Shown here: positions 22,343-30,506 of the stretch, piece by piece | Layout: every line of letters begins with the position of its first letter | Numbering within the stretch: the first letter of the stretch is position 1 | From: JBBDNV01 sp040877415 | GTDB lineage: Bacteria > Planctomycetota > Planctomycetia > Pirellulales > PALSA-1355 | NCBI GenBank assembly: GCA_040877415.1 | Contig: JBBDNV010000060.1 | Location: forward strand, 1 to 31,554 | Length of the DNA stretch: 31,554 bases | Reading direction: 5' to 3' | Notes under the pieces: model-generated | Seen by the model: only the letters and a program-made list of their open reading frames with translations | What the model was told of the DNA's origin: nothing | Database searches by the model: none | Position numbers and translations under genes: made by a program

Positions 22343-23332
22343 CTAGGACTTCTTTTCCATGACCCAGATGTTGCGGTAGGTCACCGGGTTGCCGTGCGCC
22401 TGCAATTTCAAGGGTCCCTTGCCGGGCGCCTCGGTGGGAGCCCCGCCGGGGGTGAGGTTGGGCAGCTCGAAGTCGTCGAAGATCGTCACGCCGTTGTGCT
22501 TGACCGTGACGCGGGCGTTTGCGACTTTCTTGTCGCCCTCGAAGCGCGCGGCCGTAAAGTCGATGTCATACGATTGCCACGACAGGGGCGGAAAGCACAT
22601 GTTCACGGCCGGTTCCTTGATTTGGTAGAAACCGCCGCACTCGTTGTTCGCTCCTTCCAGACCGAATGAATCAAGCACCTGGCACTCGTAGCGGTCTTGC
22701 AGATAGACGCCGCTGTTGCCGCGACCCTGGCCGGTGGCCTTGGGCATAAACGGCGTGCGGAATTCGAGGTGGGCGGTGAAGTCGCCGTACTCGTCCTTGC
22801 TCATCGTCCCGGCGGCAAGCAGTTTGTCCTCGACGATCTTGCCGTTCTTCCACGCGCCGGCGCTGGTGCCGTCGAAGAGCACCTTGGCGCCTTCGGGCGG
22901 CTTGGCGCCCAACGTGGGACTCTTACGTTCGACTTTTTTGAGCGTCGTGAGCTCGCTGCCGCCGGCGTCGAGGATTTTCAGTTTTCCGTCCTCTAGCTCG
23001 GCCGAGCCGGTGTCGCCCATGAAGACGGTTTTGCCGTTCTCGGTCTTGCCGTCGGCTTCCAATTGCGGTCCGCCGCGCTCCCAGCCGTCGCCGGGCAGCC
23101 CGCCGAAAAAGAAAACGCCGTGGAATTTTCCGTCGCCCAGCGCGATCACCTGCGCGCCGACTTTGATCGCCTCGTCGGCATCGGGCATTTTCAATTCACC
23201 TTGATATTCGCCCTGAACCGCAAAGTCCGGTCCGGCGTTGGCCGGATCGGTGATCGCCTCTCCGTCGGCCGCGTATGCCCGGCCCACTAGCGCGCTACCA
23301 ATCGCCGTCGCCAACAACAAACGCTCTAGCAT
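22343..23332 (-). CDS. Exported DUF1080 (3-keto-disaccharide hydrolase) protein
   Basis: 329 residues. The N-terminus MLERLLLATAIGSALVGRAY is a signal peptide with cleavage near AYAAD. Residues about 35-140 form a first beta-rich domain (FAVQGEYQGELKMPDADEAI). The DUF1080 lectin/glucanase-like sandwich begins at AKVLFDGTSAGAWKNG (149-164) and includes GNSGVYLQDRYECQVLDS (205-222) and the C-terminal LQAHGNPVTYRNIW. DUF1080 members cleave 3-keto-glycosides or bind sugars and are greatly expanded in Planctomycetes. The start ATG 23332 has GGAG 7 nt upstream. Transcription ends at the terminator at 22227-22263. It lies 3' of the DUF1501 gene but behind that gene's terminator, so it is probably a separate unit. 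Confidence 0.88.
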   Translation of the reverse strand: MLERLLLATAIGSALVGRAYAADGEAITDPANAGPDFAVQGEYQGELKMPDADEAIKVGAQVIALGDGKFHGVFFFGGLPGDGWERGGPQLEADGKTENGKTVFMGDTGSAELEDGKLKILDAGGSELTTLKKVERKSPTLGAKPPEGAKVLFDGTSAGAWKNGKIVEDKLLAAGTMSKDEYGDFTAHLEFRTPFMPKATGQGRGNSGVYLQDRYECQVLDSFGLEGANNECGGFYQIKEPAVNMCFPPLSWQSYDIDFTAARFEGDKKVANARVTVKHNGVTIFDDFELPNLTPGGAPTEAPGKGPLKLQAHGNPVTYRNIWVMEKKS

Positions 23333-23457
23333 GGCACATCTCCTGGCAAGTGGAAGGGTCGATGCAAAGAGATCACGAAGCGCCTATTTTGACCGCGCGA
23401 TCGGCGCGCCGCAAGCTTCCTGCATCCATGGGAATTTGAGCCCCAGACGGCCCACAC

Positions 23458-23489
23458 AAAAAGCAGGCCCGGGAGTTTGCTCCCGGGCC
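23458..23489 (-). terminator. Intrinsic terminator of the DUF1501 gene
   Basis: GGCCCGGGAG (23466-23475) and CTCCCGGGCC (23480-23489) are perfect complements around TTTG. On the minus strand the stem is followed by CTGC and TTTTT. It lies 29 nt after the DUF1501 stop. Confidence 0.85.
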
Positions 23490-23518
23490 GCTGGCGTTTG
23501 TCGACGAATGCGGGCCGA

Positions 23519-25003
23519 TCACGCGAACAAATTCGTCACCACTTCGGCCTTGACCAGCTCGCGGGGCTGGTTCAGGTGGTTGTAGACGATCGTGGCGGGG
23601 TTGATGCCCAACGAGTGATACACGCTTGCCAACAGCTCGATCGGATGGACCGGGTTTTCGAGCGGGGCCGAGGCGGTCGCGTCACTCTTACCGTAGACGA
23701 AGCCGCGCTTGGCGCCGGCGCCGGCCACGATGCCCGTGTAGCAATAAGGCCAATGATCGCGGCCGTCGTCGTTGTTCTGGTTGCCCGAGGTGCTCACGCC
23801 GCGCTGCGGGCTGCGGCCGAATTCGCCGATGGCCACGACCAGGGTGTCGGCGAGCATGCCGCGCTGGTCGAGATCGGAAATCAAGGCCGAAAGGCCCGCG
23901 TCGAGCAAAGGCGCCGACTGGTTGCGCATGCGGGACGAAAGGCCCGTGTGTACGTCCCACGAATGGTTGTCGGAATTGGCCACTTTGGGCCACACGACTT
24001 CCACGACTCGGGTGCCGGCCTCGACCAGGCGGCGGGCCAACAGGCAGCTTTGGCCAAACGTGTTGCGGCCGTAGCGCTCGCGCATCGCGTCACTTTCCTG
24101 ACCCAGGTTGAAGGCGTTGCGGGCCCGCCCTGATAGGATCAGCCCCAGGGCCTTGTCGTAGTATTCGTTCAGGTCGTACTTGGCCACGGCCTTGTCGATT
24201 GCGGGCATGCCGCCGTTGATCAAGTCGCGCAAGCGGGCACGCCGCTCGAGGCGGGCGCTGGTGACCTCGGGCCGAAGATTCAGATCGTCCACCTTGATCC
24301 GATCCATCTTGTCCATGTCCATGTCGTCGCCGGTCGGATAGAGATAGTAAGGATCGTAGGCGCGGCCCAAAAAGCCGGCCGTGCCCCCCTTCCCCACCAC
24401 GTTGCTCTCCTGCAGCGGACGCGGCAGCATCACGAACGGCAGCATGGGAACCGTCGGCGGCTTGAGCCGGATAATATTGGAACCGAAGTTCGGAAAGTCC
24501 TTGGGCGACGGCGGCTCGAGCTGGCCCGAAGGACTCACTTTGTCGGTCGTGTATCCGGTGTGAATCTGGTAGATGGCCGCCGTGTGATTGAACAGCCCCA
24601 CCGGCGTATAGCTGACCGAGCGAATCATCGTGAATTTGTCGTTCGCCGCGGCGAGCTTCGGCAACAGCTCGCTGAAATTGACGCCGGGCAGCTTGGTCCC
24701 AATCGCCTTGAAAACGCTGCGCACGTTGTCGGGCACGTTTTCCTTCGGATCCCACAGATCGAGGTGGCTCGGTCCGCCCTGCAGGTAGACCATGATCACG
24801 CTTTTGGCTTTGTTCCAGCCCGGTCCGCTTCCGGCGAAAGCTTCCGGCGAATTCGTGGCCGCCTGGGCGTGCTCCCATCGCAGCACGTCCGCCAGCGTGA
24901 GCCCCAGGAACGAGGCGCCGCCTATGCGCAGCAAATCGCGCCGCGTCATGCCCAAGCCGGGATCGCAAAGGTCATTTCCGAGCTGTCCGGGGATCCTGAG
25001 CAT
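23519..25003 (-). CDS. Tat-exported DUF1501 protein
   Basis: 494 residues. The N-terminus carries a twin-arginine signal (MTRRDLLRIGGASFLGL, Arg21-Arg22), so it is exported folded. The body has the DUF1501 signatures IMVYLQGGPSHLDLWDPK near the start, FTMIRSVSYTPVGLFNHTAA, and late TLVVAIGEFGRSPQ and DGRDHWPYCYTGIVAGAG, which form an alkaline-phosphatase/sulfatase-like metal site. Function is not established; these proteins are often paired with DUF1553/DUF1549 cytochrome-like genes, which are absent here. ATG 25003 is preceded by GGAGG 9 nt upstream; a longer frame to 25171 is rejected because it would cover the promoter. It has its own near-consensus promoter (25142-25171) and terminator, so it is probably monocistronic. 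Confidence 0.92.
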   Translation of the reverse strand: MLRIPGQLGNDLCDPGLGMTRRDLLRIGGASFLGLTLADVLRWEHAQAATNSPEAFAGSGPGWNKAKSVIMVYLQGGPSHLDLWDPKENVPDNVRSVFKAIGTKLPGVNFSELLPKLAAANDKFTMIRSVSYTPVGLFNHTAAIYQIHTGYTTDKVSPSGQLEPPSPKDFPNFGSNIIRLKPPTVPMLPFVMLPRPLQESNVVGKGGTAGFLGRAYDPYYLYPTGDDMDMDKMDRIKVDDLNLRPEVTSARLERRARLRDLINGGMPAIDKAVAKYDLNEYYDKALGLILSGRARNAFNLGQESDAMRERYGRNTFGQSCLLARRLVEAGTRVVEVVWPKVANSDNHSWDVHTGLSSRMRNQSAPLLDAGLSALISDLDQRGMLADTLVVAIGEFGRSPQRGVSTSGNQNNDDGRDHWPYCYTGIVAGAGAKRGFVYGKSDATASAPLENPVHPIELLASVYHSLGINPATIVYNHLNQPRELVKAEVVTNLFA

Positions 25004-25141
25004 CGTCTCATACCTCCGGTGAACTGATTGCCAATTTTGCGGTGGGAAGGTCGGTGGAGGGCCTTTGCGGCCAGTAGGTCGTGCCGCAAATCGTCGCGCA
25101 CCGGCTCCGTCGACTCTTCGAGAGCCCGCGAAGCCACGGGC

Positions 25142-25171
25142 AGTATAACCCTCGGCCGCGTCAAGTGTCAA
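25142..25171 (-). promoter_or_regulatory. Near-consensus sigma-70 promoter of the DUF1501 gene
   Basis: On the minus strand TTGACA (25166-25171) is followed after 18 nt by TATACT (25142-25147). The predicted start near 25135 gives a leader of about 130 nt before ATG 25003. This is the best promoter match in the window. Confidence 0.65.
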
Positions 25172-25270
25172 TTATCGAGGGTCGGCCGCCGGAGGGAACG
25201 AAAATCGCCGGCGGCAAGTCCTGCCGTCAAAAGGCTTTTGTCTGGCTTATACCGATCGGCGAGCACGGGG

Positions 25271-27091
25271 TTATGGGCGGCCCGGACTGATGGTGGGGAC
25301 GGTTGTCGGCTCGCTGCCGGTCAATTGGGCGGCACGCCCCGCTCGGGCGAGGGCCTTTTTTCGTTGCCACCAGCGATTGACATCCTGCCGGTCGCGCTGG
25401 GAGCTAAACCGGTAGCCCACGAAGCGGTAGCTGTCGGTCACGCTTTCGCCGGCCGTCTCCAGCCCGAACGGCGTGGTCGACGCTCCGTGCCGATCCAAAA
25501 GCAGCCCGGCGGCACTGGCGCCCAGATCAGGCGGGCGATCGAGACCGCTCGACAGTGGCAGTTGCTCGTCGACCAGTTGGGCCAGCCATTCGTCGACGTC
25601 CGGCCAGGGATCGCGCTGGGCAATGGCCAATGCCGCGACCCACGCGACATCGAGCCGATTCTCGTTGGAGAGTTGGCCCAGGGTGCCGCTACGGGCAAGC
25701 CGTTCCAACGCGGGCACGGCCTCGCGCGTTCCGATCCGGCTGATGACGGCCGCGATGCCGCCGTGCACGGTCGGCTGGCTGATTAAGCCATTGAGCGTGG
25801 AAATCAACGAACCGTCGGGAACCGTTTCAAAGTAAGTGCCGATCAAACGCGACACGGTGCGCGGATCGAGCTGCGCAAGCATGAGCACCTCGTTCTCGCC
25901 GAGCGGCGTTCCCCGGGCGAGATAGTAGTTAAGCGTTCGCTCGCTGATTTCCCGCAGCCGCAGTCGCTCGTCGCGCCGGCGGTGGTATTCATAGGCCAGC
26001 CGCCGCCGCGGCGTGGGAAGGTTGGTCAGGTAGTACATCGTCTCTTGGCCCGGCAGCGGATGCGGGATGGCGACGCGCACCGGATAGTCGCCCGGGTTCA
26101 GCGCATTGCCCGACACGCAATGCGCCGTCTGGTCGTCGACGCGATCGAAGAGCGTCGCCTTCGGAGGGTCGGCGGCCTCGTTGTATTGCGGCAGGCCGAC
26201 GATCAAGTACTGCTGGTAAATGTGCAATTGGTTCGACCAGACTTCGGCCGCGATGGCCGGCCGCGCGAAATCGACCAGGTCCTGTAAAGGACTGTGCGCA
26301 GCACCGCCGTCCGCGGCGATGCGTTCGCGCAACATGCCGAGCATCTGCTCGCGCGTGTCGTCGCGGGCGATCAGGTCCAAAAGCTTTCGCTCGGCCTGGG
26401 TGCGGCGCACGAGGTCGGCCGGCACAAGGTCGTTAAGCCGGCTCACGTCGTCGATCCAACCCGCGATCTGATCGGCCGGCGGCTTGGGAAGCGGCAACTG
26501 TTCGGGATCGGCCAGCAACCACGCTTCGTGCGCCTGGTCAACGAGCGGTTCGAGCGCGCGGCGCCCGGAGGACGACAGGGCCGGATCGGCCGCGCGGCGC
26601 TCGAGCTCCAGCCACACGGGCGCGATCAGCTCCACGTGAGCGAGCATCGCCTTGAGCTGTCGGGCGGCGCTGTCGCGGTCGGCGTACGCGTCGCTGTTGA
26701 GTTGGTCCAGGAGCGGAACGATCTGGGCTGCGCTCGGTTTGGGCTCGACCGAAGACGTCTTGGGCAGCGACCGCGTCAGCGGTTCCAGGCGGGAGCGAAC
26801 TTCGAACGACGTCGCCGGCGAAAGCAGCGCTTGCCGAAAACGGCTCGACAAAAAGGGTGCCAGTAAAGGCCGATCGACCAACTCCTCCAACCGGTCGGCC
26901 GCCTTGTTGCGCTTGGCAAATTCCGGATCATCCAGCTCGCCGATCAGCCGGCTGACTTCCTGGGCCACGGCCTCCTGGGCGTCTGGCCCCTGGAAGGCCC
27001 ATAGCCGGGCGGTCGACAGGGGCAAGCAGGCAGCCAGCGCCAGCAACGGGCGGCACAGAAGCCGGCGGACAGTCGGACCGACGAACCTCAT
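25271..27091 (-). CDS. Large exported alpha-helical protein, unknown function
   Basis: 606 residues. The N-terminus MRFVGPTVRRLLCRPLLALA ends in a hydrophobic stretch with LAAC (19-22), a possible lipobox; ordinary Sec cleavage near LWAFQG is the alternative. The first third contains repeated helical units about 40-60 residues apart (VSRLIGELDDPEFAKRNKAA versus VPLLDQLNSDAYADRDSAAR), a HEAT/armadillo-like pattern. The middle (about 250-420) is less helical and includes VDDQTAHCVSGNALNPGDYP. The last third has another helical-repeat block (AAVISRIGTREAVPALERLA). The C-terminus is basic. I know no named function; similar proteins seem restricted to Planctomycetes. ATG 27091 has GAGAGGG upstream. 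It is divergent from the C25 peptidase. Confidence 0.75.
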   Translation of the reverse strand: MRFVGPTVRRLLCRPLLALAACLPLSTARLWAFQGPDAQEAVAQEVSRLIGELDDPEFAKRNKAADRLEELVDRPLLAPFLSSRFRQALLSPATSFEVRSRLEPLTRSLPKTSSVEPKPSAAQIVPLLDQLNSDAYADRDSAARQLKAMLAHVELIAPVWLELERRAADPALSSSGRRALEPLVDQAHEAWLLADPEQLPLPKPPADQIAGWIDDVSRLNDLVPADLVRRTQAERKLLDLIARDDTREQMLGMLRERIAADGGAAHSPLQDLVDFARPAIAAEVWSNQLHIYQQYLIVGLPQYNEAADPPKATLFDRVDDQTAHCVSGNALNPGDYPVRVAIPHPLPGQETMYYLTNLPTPRRRLAYEYHRRRDERLRLREISERTLNYYLARGTPLGENEVLMLAQLDPRTVSRLIGTYFETVPDGSLISTLNGLISQPTVHGGIAAVISRIGTREAVPALERLARSGTLGQLSNENRLDVAWVAALAIAQRDPWPDVDEWLAQLVDEQLPLSSGLDRPPDLGASAAGLLLDRHGASTTPFGLETAGESVTDSYRFVGYRFSSQRDRQDVNRWWQRKKALARAGRAAQLTGSEPTTVPTISPGRP

Positions 27092-27167
27092 GGTCCCTCT
27101 CGGTTTTGGCGGCCTGGGGGGAGTCTCCAAGCCGCTTTCGAGCGGCTCGAACCAAACGGACCATTCC

Positions 27168-27197
27168 ATCATACTTGAACCGCCCCGTTGGGGCCAA
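27168..27197 (-). promoter_or_regulatory. Candidate promoter of the 606-residue protein gene
   Basis: On the minus strand TTGGCC (27192-27197) is followed after 18 nt by TATGAT (27168-27173). The leader before ATG 27091 then contains a perfect GCCGCT/AGCGGC hairpin (27131-27146) with a four-base loop, which could affect translation or mRNA stability. Confidence 0.4.
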
Positions 27198-27314
27198 CCG
27201 TGCGCTGGCGGCCAGCCCGAAAGCGTTCGCTCGCAAGATCGGCCTCTGCCCGCCCCATGCGTTTTGATTACACTCTGGGTGGCTCGGTCGGTATTTCCGC
27301 GGAGAATTCTGGAT

Positions 27315-28898
27315 ATGACCAGTGCGCTTTTGACCTTGCTGCTATGTGCGCCTGCCCCAACGGGCATCGATACGGCCGTCGTCTGCCCGGCGGAATTTCG
27401 CCAGGCCCTGGAACCCTGGGTGAGGCATCGCCGCTCGCAGGGGCATCGCGTGGCCGTGATTTCGAACCAGAAGTCGCCCGTCGGGCTGCGCAGCGAAGTG
27501 CGGCGAATTGCGGCCGCCGGCGAGTTGCGCTATTTGCTGCTGGTGGGCGACGCCGATCCGGCGATGCACGCCAACTCGGCCGTTCGTCGGCGGTGCGTGC
27601 CGGCGCACTATGCCAAAGCGGTTGTCAACGTGCAGTATGGCTCGACGAGCGAGATTGCCACCGACAATTGGTACGCCGATCTGGACGACGATCGCGTGCC
27701 TGAGATTGCCGTCGGACGGCTCACGTGCGATTCGGCCGAAGAGCTGAGCCGGATGGTGGAAAAAATTCTGGGCTACGAACGGTCGGCCGATTTCGGTCCC
27801 TGGCGGCGCCAGGTGCACTTCGTGGCCGGGCTGGGCGGCTTTGGGCCGATGGCCGACACGGTGTTGGAGGCCGCCGCCAAATCGCTGATCAGCGGCGGCA
27901 TTCCGTCGGCCTACTCGACGACGATGACCTACGCAAGCTGGCAGAGCCCCTACTGTCCCGATCCGCGCGATTTCAAGCGCGTCACGCTCGCGCGGCTCAA
28001 CGAGGGTAGTCTGTTCTGGGTGTACATCGGCCACGGACAGCAATGCGCCGTCGACGAGGTGCGAGTCCCCGGCGGCCAGTATCCGATTCTCTCCACTGCC
28101 GACACCGCAGGGCTTCGTTGCCGCCATGGAGCGCCGATCGCGTGTTTTCTGGCCTGTTACAGCGGGGCGTTTGATCAACCCCGCGATTGCCTGGCCGAAG
28201 AGATGCTCAAAAGCTCGGGCGGACCGGTAGCGATCCTCTGCGGCTCGCGCGTCACGATGCCCTATGGCATGAGTGTCCTGGGGACGGAGCTGCTCGAGCA
28301 GTGCTTCACAGAGCAGCCCGGGACGCTCGGCGAGGCCATTCTCCAGGCCAAGCGGCGGATGATGAGGACCGACAACCCCAGCAGCATCCGCGCGGCATTG
28401 GACGCGATTGCCGGGGTGATCAGTCCCACTTCGGGCCAGCTTGAAGCCGAACGGGCCGAGCATCTGGACCTGTTCAACTTGCTGGGCGACCCGCTGTTGC
28501 GAGTGGCGTATCCTCGCGCGATCGAAGTGGCCGTAGCCCCGTCGGCCGCGGCGGGGGGCATCATTTCCGTTTCGCTCACCACGCCACTGGCCGGCAGCGG
28601 CGTCGTGGAGCTGGCCGTCCGGCGCGACCGGCTCTCGTTCAAGCCTCCGCGTCGTGATCGGTTCGATCCGGACGCGCTGGCCGGCTATGACGAGATCTAC
28701 CGGATGGCCAACGAGCCGCGGTTGACGTCCACGCCAGTCGCGCTGGGCGCAGGCTCGTTCACCACTCAGTTGGCGGTGCCGGCCGAAGCCCGCGGTTCCT
28801 GCCACGTGCGCGTGTTCCTCGCCGGACCCGATGGCTGCGCGGCCGGCGCCGCCGGCATCCACATCGAGGAGCAATCGGCCTCGGCGCCCGATCGCTAG
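27315..28898 (+). CDS. Gingipain-type C25 cysteine peptidase, exported
   Basis: 527 residues. A short hydrophobic N-terminus (MTSALLTLLLCAPAPTG) suggests a signal peptide. The clan CD (caspase/gingipain) fold follows: RYLLLVGDADPAM is a core strand, TDNWYADLDDDRVPEIAVGR is the gingipain-like substrate-domain stretch, FWVYIGHGQ supplies catalytic His240, and APIACFLACYSGAFD supplies Cys281, spaced as in gingipains (GHG ... AC). LFNLLGDPLLRV closes the peptidase domain and the last 120 residues are a beta-sandwich. Unlike most large secreted C25 proteins it lacks a pro-domain and an obvious sorting domain. Likely role: secreted or periplasmic endopeptidase. ATG 27315 has GGAG 10 nt upstream. 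It is followed by a strong terminator and is divergent from the helical protein gene. Confidence 0.85.
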   Translation: MTSALLTLLLCAPAPTGIDTAVVCPAEFRQALEPWVRHRRSQGHRVAVISNQKSPVGLRSEVRRIAAAGELRYLLLVGDADPAMHANSAVRRRCVPAHYAKAVVNVQYGSTSEIATDNWYADLDDDRVPEIAVGRLTCDSAEELSRMVEKILGYERSADFGPWRRQVHFVAGLGGFGPMADTVLEAAAKSLISGGIPSAYSTTMTYASWQSPYCPDPRDFKRVTLARLNEGSLFWVYIGHGQQCAVDEVRVPGGQYPILSTADTAGLRCRHGAPIACFLACYSGAFDQPRDCLAEEMLKSSGGPVAILCGSRVTMPYGMSVLGTELLEQCFTEQPGTLGEAILQAKRRMMRTDNPSSIRAALDAIAGVISPTSGQLEAERAEHLDLFNLLGDPLLRVAYPRAIEVAVAPSAAAGGIISVSLTTPLAGSGVVELAVRRDRLSFKPPRRDRFDPDALAGYDEIYRMANEPRLTSTPVALGAGSFTTQLAVPAEARGSCHVRVFLAGPDGCAAGAAGIHIEEQSASAPDR

Positions 28899-28900
28899 GC

Positions 28901-28948
28901 CCTCGTCGCACGGCGGCGCGTGGACCACGCGCGGGACGAGGCATCTTT
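28901..28948 (+). terminator. Intrinsic terminator of the C25 peptidase gene
   Basis: CCTCGTC (28901-28907) pairs with GACGAGG (28935-28941), and inside it CGCGTGG (28917-28923) pairs with CCACGCG (28925-28931). CATCTTTT follows. It begins just after the TAG stop. Confidence 0.75.
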
Positions 28949-28987
28949 TCAGGGCGCCGCGAGCGCTCGCGCTCGTCGCTATTGGCT

Positions 28988-29173
28988 TTACCAGCTAAAG
29001 CGCTTGTTGCGCCGGCGGTGAATGCCGTTGTGGCTTACGGCCGGACGGTTCGACTTGGCATAGCGGAAGCTGCTGCGTTTGCTGCTCGGGATTTTTTCCT
29101 TCCCGCCGCGCCGGTCGTGGTCAGCCTGATAATCGAATTCGTGTTCCTGGTAGTTCGCGTTGGCCATGTTCAT
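28988..29173 (-). CDS. 61-residue basic protein, planctomycete-type small protein
   Basis: Starts at ATG 29173 with GAGGA about 8 nt upstream; ATG 29167 is also possible. The N-terminal half (NYQEHEFDYQADHDRRGG) is acidic and aromatic. The second half is strongly basic, with RSSFRYAKSNRPAV and the C-terminal HNGIHRRRNKRFSW. Tails of this kind recur in short hypothetical proteins of Planctomycetes (recalled). The basic tail suggests RNA, DNA or ribosome binding; that is inference. There is no signal or membrane segment. It lies 71 nt downstream of the receiver-like gene on the same strand and may be co-transcribed with it, and it converges on the peptidase gene. Confidence 0.7.
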   Translation of the reverse strand: MNMANANYQEHEFDYQADHDRRGGKEKIPSSKRSSFRYAKSNRPAVSHNGIHRRRNKRFSW

Positions 29174-29244
29174 TAGTGGTTCCTCGCTTGGGGCTGATTT
29201 CCGATTGATAAGGACCTCTGAAACGTTGCAAACTGGGGAAGTGG

Positions 29245-29745
29245 CTAGCCGACCGGCTGGGCCGGCGTGCACTCGCTTCCGCCCGCTTTCCACAGCCGCT
29301 CGGCGATGTGGCGCGCCTCGCCGCACAGCAGGCTGACGTTGCTCGTGTCCGCCACGCCGGGCAGATACATCCAGGCGCCCCGCTGGCGGACCCAAATCTC
29401 TTCCTCGACGTTCCTCTCGTTGCCGCACACGATCGACAGCAAGCCGCTGCACGCCGTGAGCTGCTCGACCAGCGGCCGAAAGGATTCCGGCGGCTGCGCC
29501 TCCAGGTCGACGACTGCCAACTGCATCAGCCAACGGTGGATGTGCGCGAGAGCCGTGGGGGTGTCGGCACACATGAACGTTTTCCACCCGCCGTCGGATG
29601 CCGCCTGCTCCAACATCCGCCGGCGCCCTGGATCGGCCGACACGATCAGGCATTGGAAAACGTTGACCAGCTTTGCCGCGCGCCGGGCGTACTTGAGCTG
29701 CACTTGTTCCCGGACGCCGAGCGTCTTCGAGTCGCGATAAGGCAT
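29245..29745 (-). CDS. Degenerate receiver-domain protein
   Basis: 166 residues: a basic N-terminal helix (about 1-28) and then a single CheY-like alpha/beta domain. The strands FQCLIVSADPG, LAVVDLEAQ and LLSIVCGNE are in receiver order. Asp38 and Asp80 sit at the acidic-pocket and acceptor positions, but the second pocket acid and the conserved Lys before Pro are missing (the turn reads WMYLPGV). It is therefore probably a non-canonical receiver or protein-binding module. No output domain is present. ATG 29745 has AGAGAA upstream; the longer frame to 29928 has no receiver-like sequence. The neighbouring sigma-54 activator lacks a receiver of its own, so this protein may serve it in trans; that is inference. 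Confidence 0.7.
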   Translation of the reverse strand: MPYRDSKTLGVREQVQLKYARRAAKLVNVFQCLIVSADPGRRRMLEQAASDGGWKTFMCADTPTALAHIHRWLMQLAVVDLEAQPPESFRPLVEQLTACSGLLSIVCGNERNVEEEIWVRQRGAWMYLPGVADTSNVSLLCGEARHIAERLWKAGGSECTPAQPVG

Positions 29746-30506
29746 TTGTTCTCTTCTGCAAACGAGAAAAGGAAACGAATCTGTCAGGGTCCGCCGCACC
29801 TTGGTGGCCGCTCGTTCCCGGCGACCGTGTCGATTCCCAAACCGCCGCGCTGGCGACGCGGAAAACAAAAACAAAGTCGTTGGTCGGCCGAAGCGTTTGG
29901 CCTCGGCCACTGGCAGAGCCTTCACCAAAGCGCCACCTCTTGCTGCTCGCCGTTTGCCCTGCCATCTGTCCGGTTTCCAACTCAGGCGCGCGCGTACCCC
30001 TGCGCCGCCGCCTTTCCCAACGCTGGAGTGGTTAAGACGCCTGCGCCGGAATTAACGATCGCACCTAAGGCAAGTGCTGTACCGGTTGTGCCGGCTCAAT
30101 AGAAATCCGACGAAAGATGTGAGTTTTCAGGCCAATTCACGCGACTTTGCCGGCGCGTGCGGCACTTGCAGGCGACGTCGCGCCCGCGGTGTGTTTCACC
30201 ATTTCGAGGACGCGTCGAGGAGATTTCGATTGCAAGTCATGCGCGGCGTGCGACTTGTCGAGATCATCACCACGCTTGGGAAACTTCACCGCCGTGGTGA
30301 AGCGGGCGCGCCGCCGTAAATGCAGCCGGCAGGGGCGCGAAATTCGGCGCGCCAGCCGCGTGCCGGCGGCCTGCGTAAATCGGTGAGGGCGTCCACCGGG
30401 TTGGTGAAACGGCCGCACAGGACTGATGGCGGTGCGGACTTCGGCTGAGCCAAAAAGAGTTCGTCCGGGACGCCGCTTTTCGAGAGTTCCGCCGCCGAGG
30501 GGCAAA
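29746..30506. other. 761-nt gap without a convincing gene; TTCACC/GGTGAA motifs
   Basis: Open frames exist on both strands, for example 30137-30505 on the minus strand, but they are Arg/Pro-rich and lack ribosome sites. The region holds TTCACCA (29921-29927), TTTCACCA (30194-30201), the perfect dyad CTTCACC-GCCGT-GGTGAAG (30284-30302) and TGGTGAAA (30402-30409). These could be binding sites upstream of the receiver-like gene. I saw no sigma-54 -24/-12 promoter here. Confidence 0.45.

Noticed and set aside
26652..27314. 221-codon extension of the C25 peptidase
   Set aside because: It is antisense to the 606-residue protein gene, Ser/Arg-rich, and precedes a clear ribosome site and signal-like start at 27315.
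30137..30505. 122-codon minus-strand frame directly after the sigma-54 activator
   Set aside because: It begins with TTG, has no ribosome site, and is Arg/Pro-rich with no strand or helix pattern.
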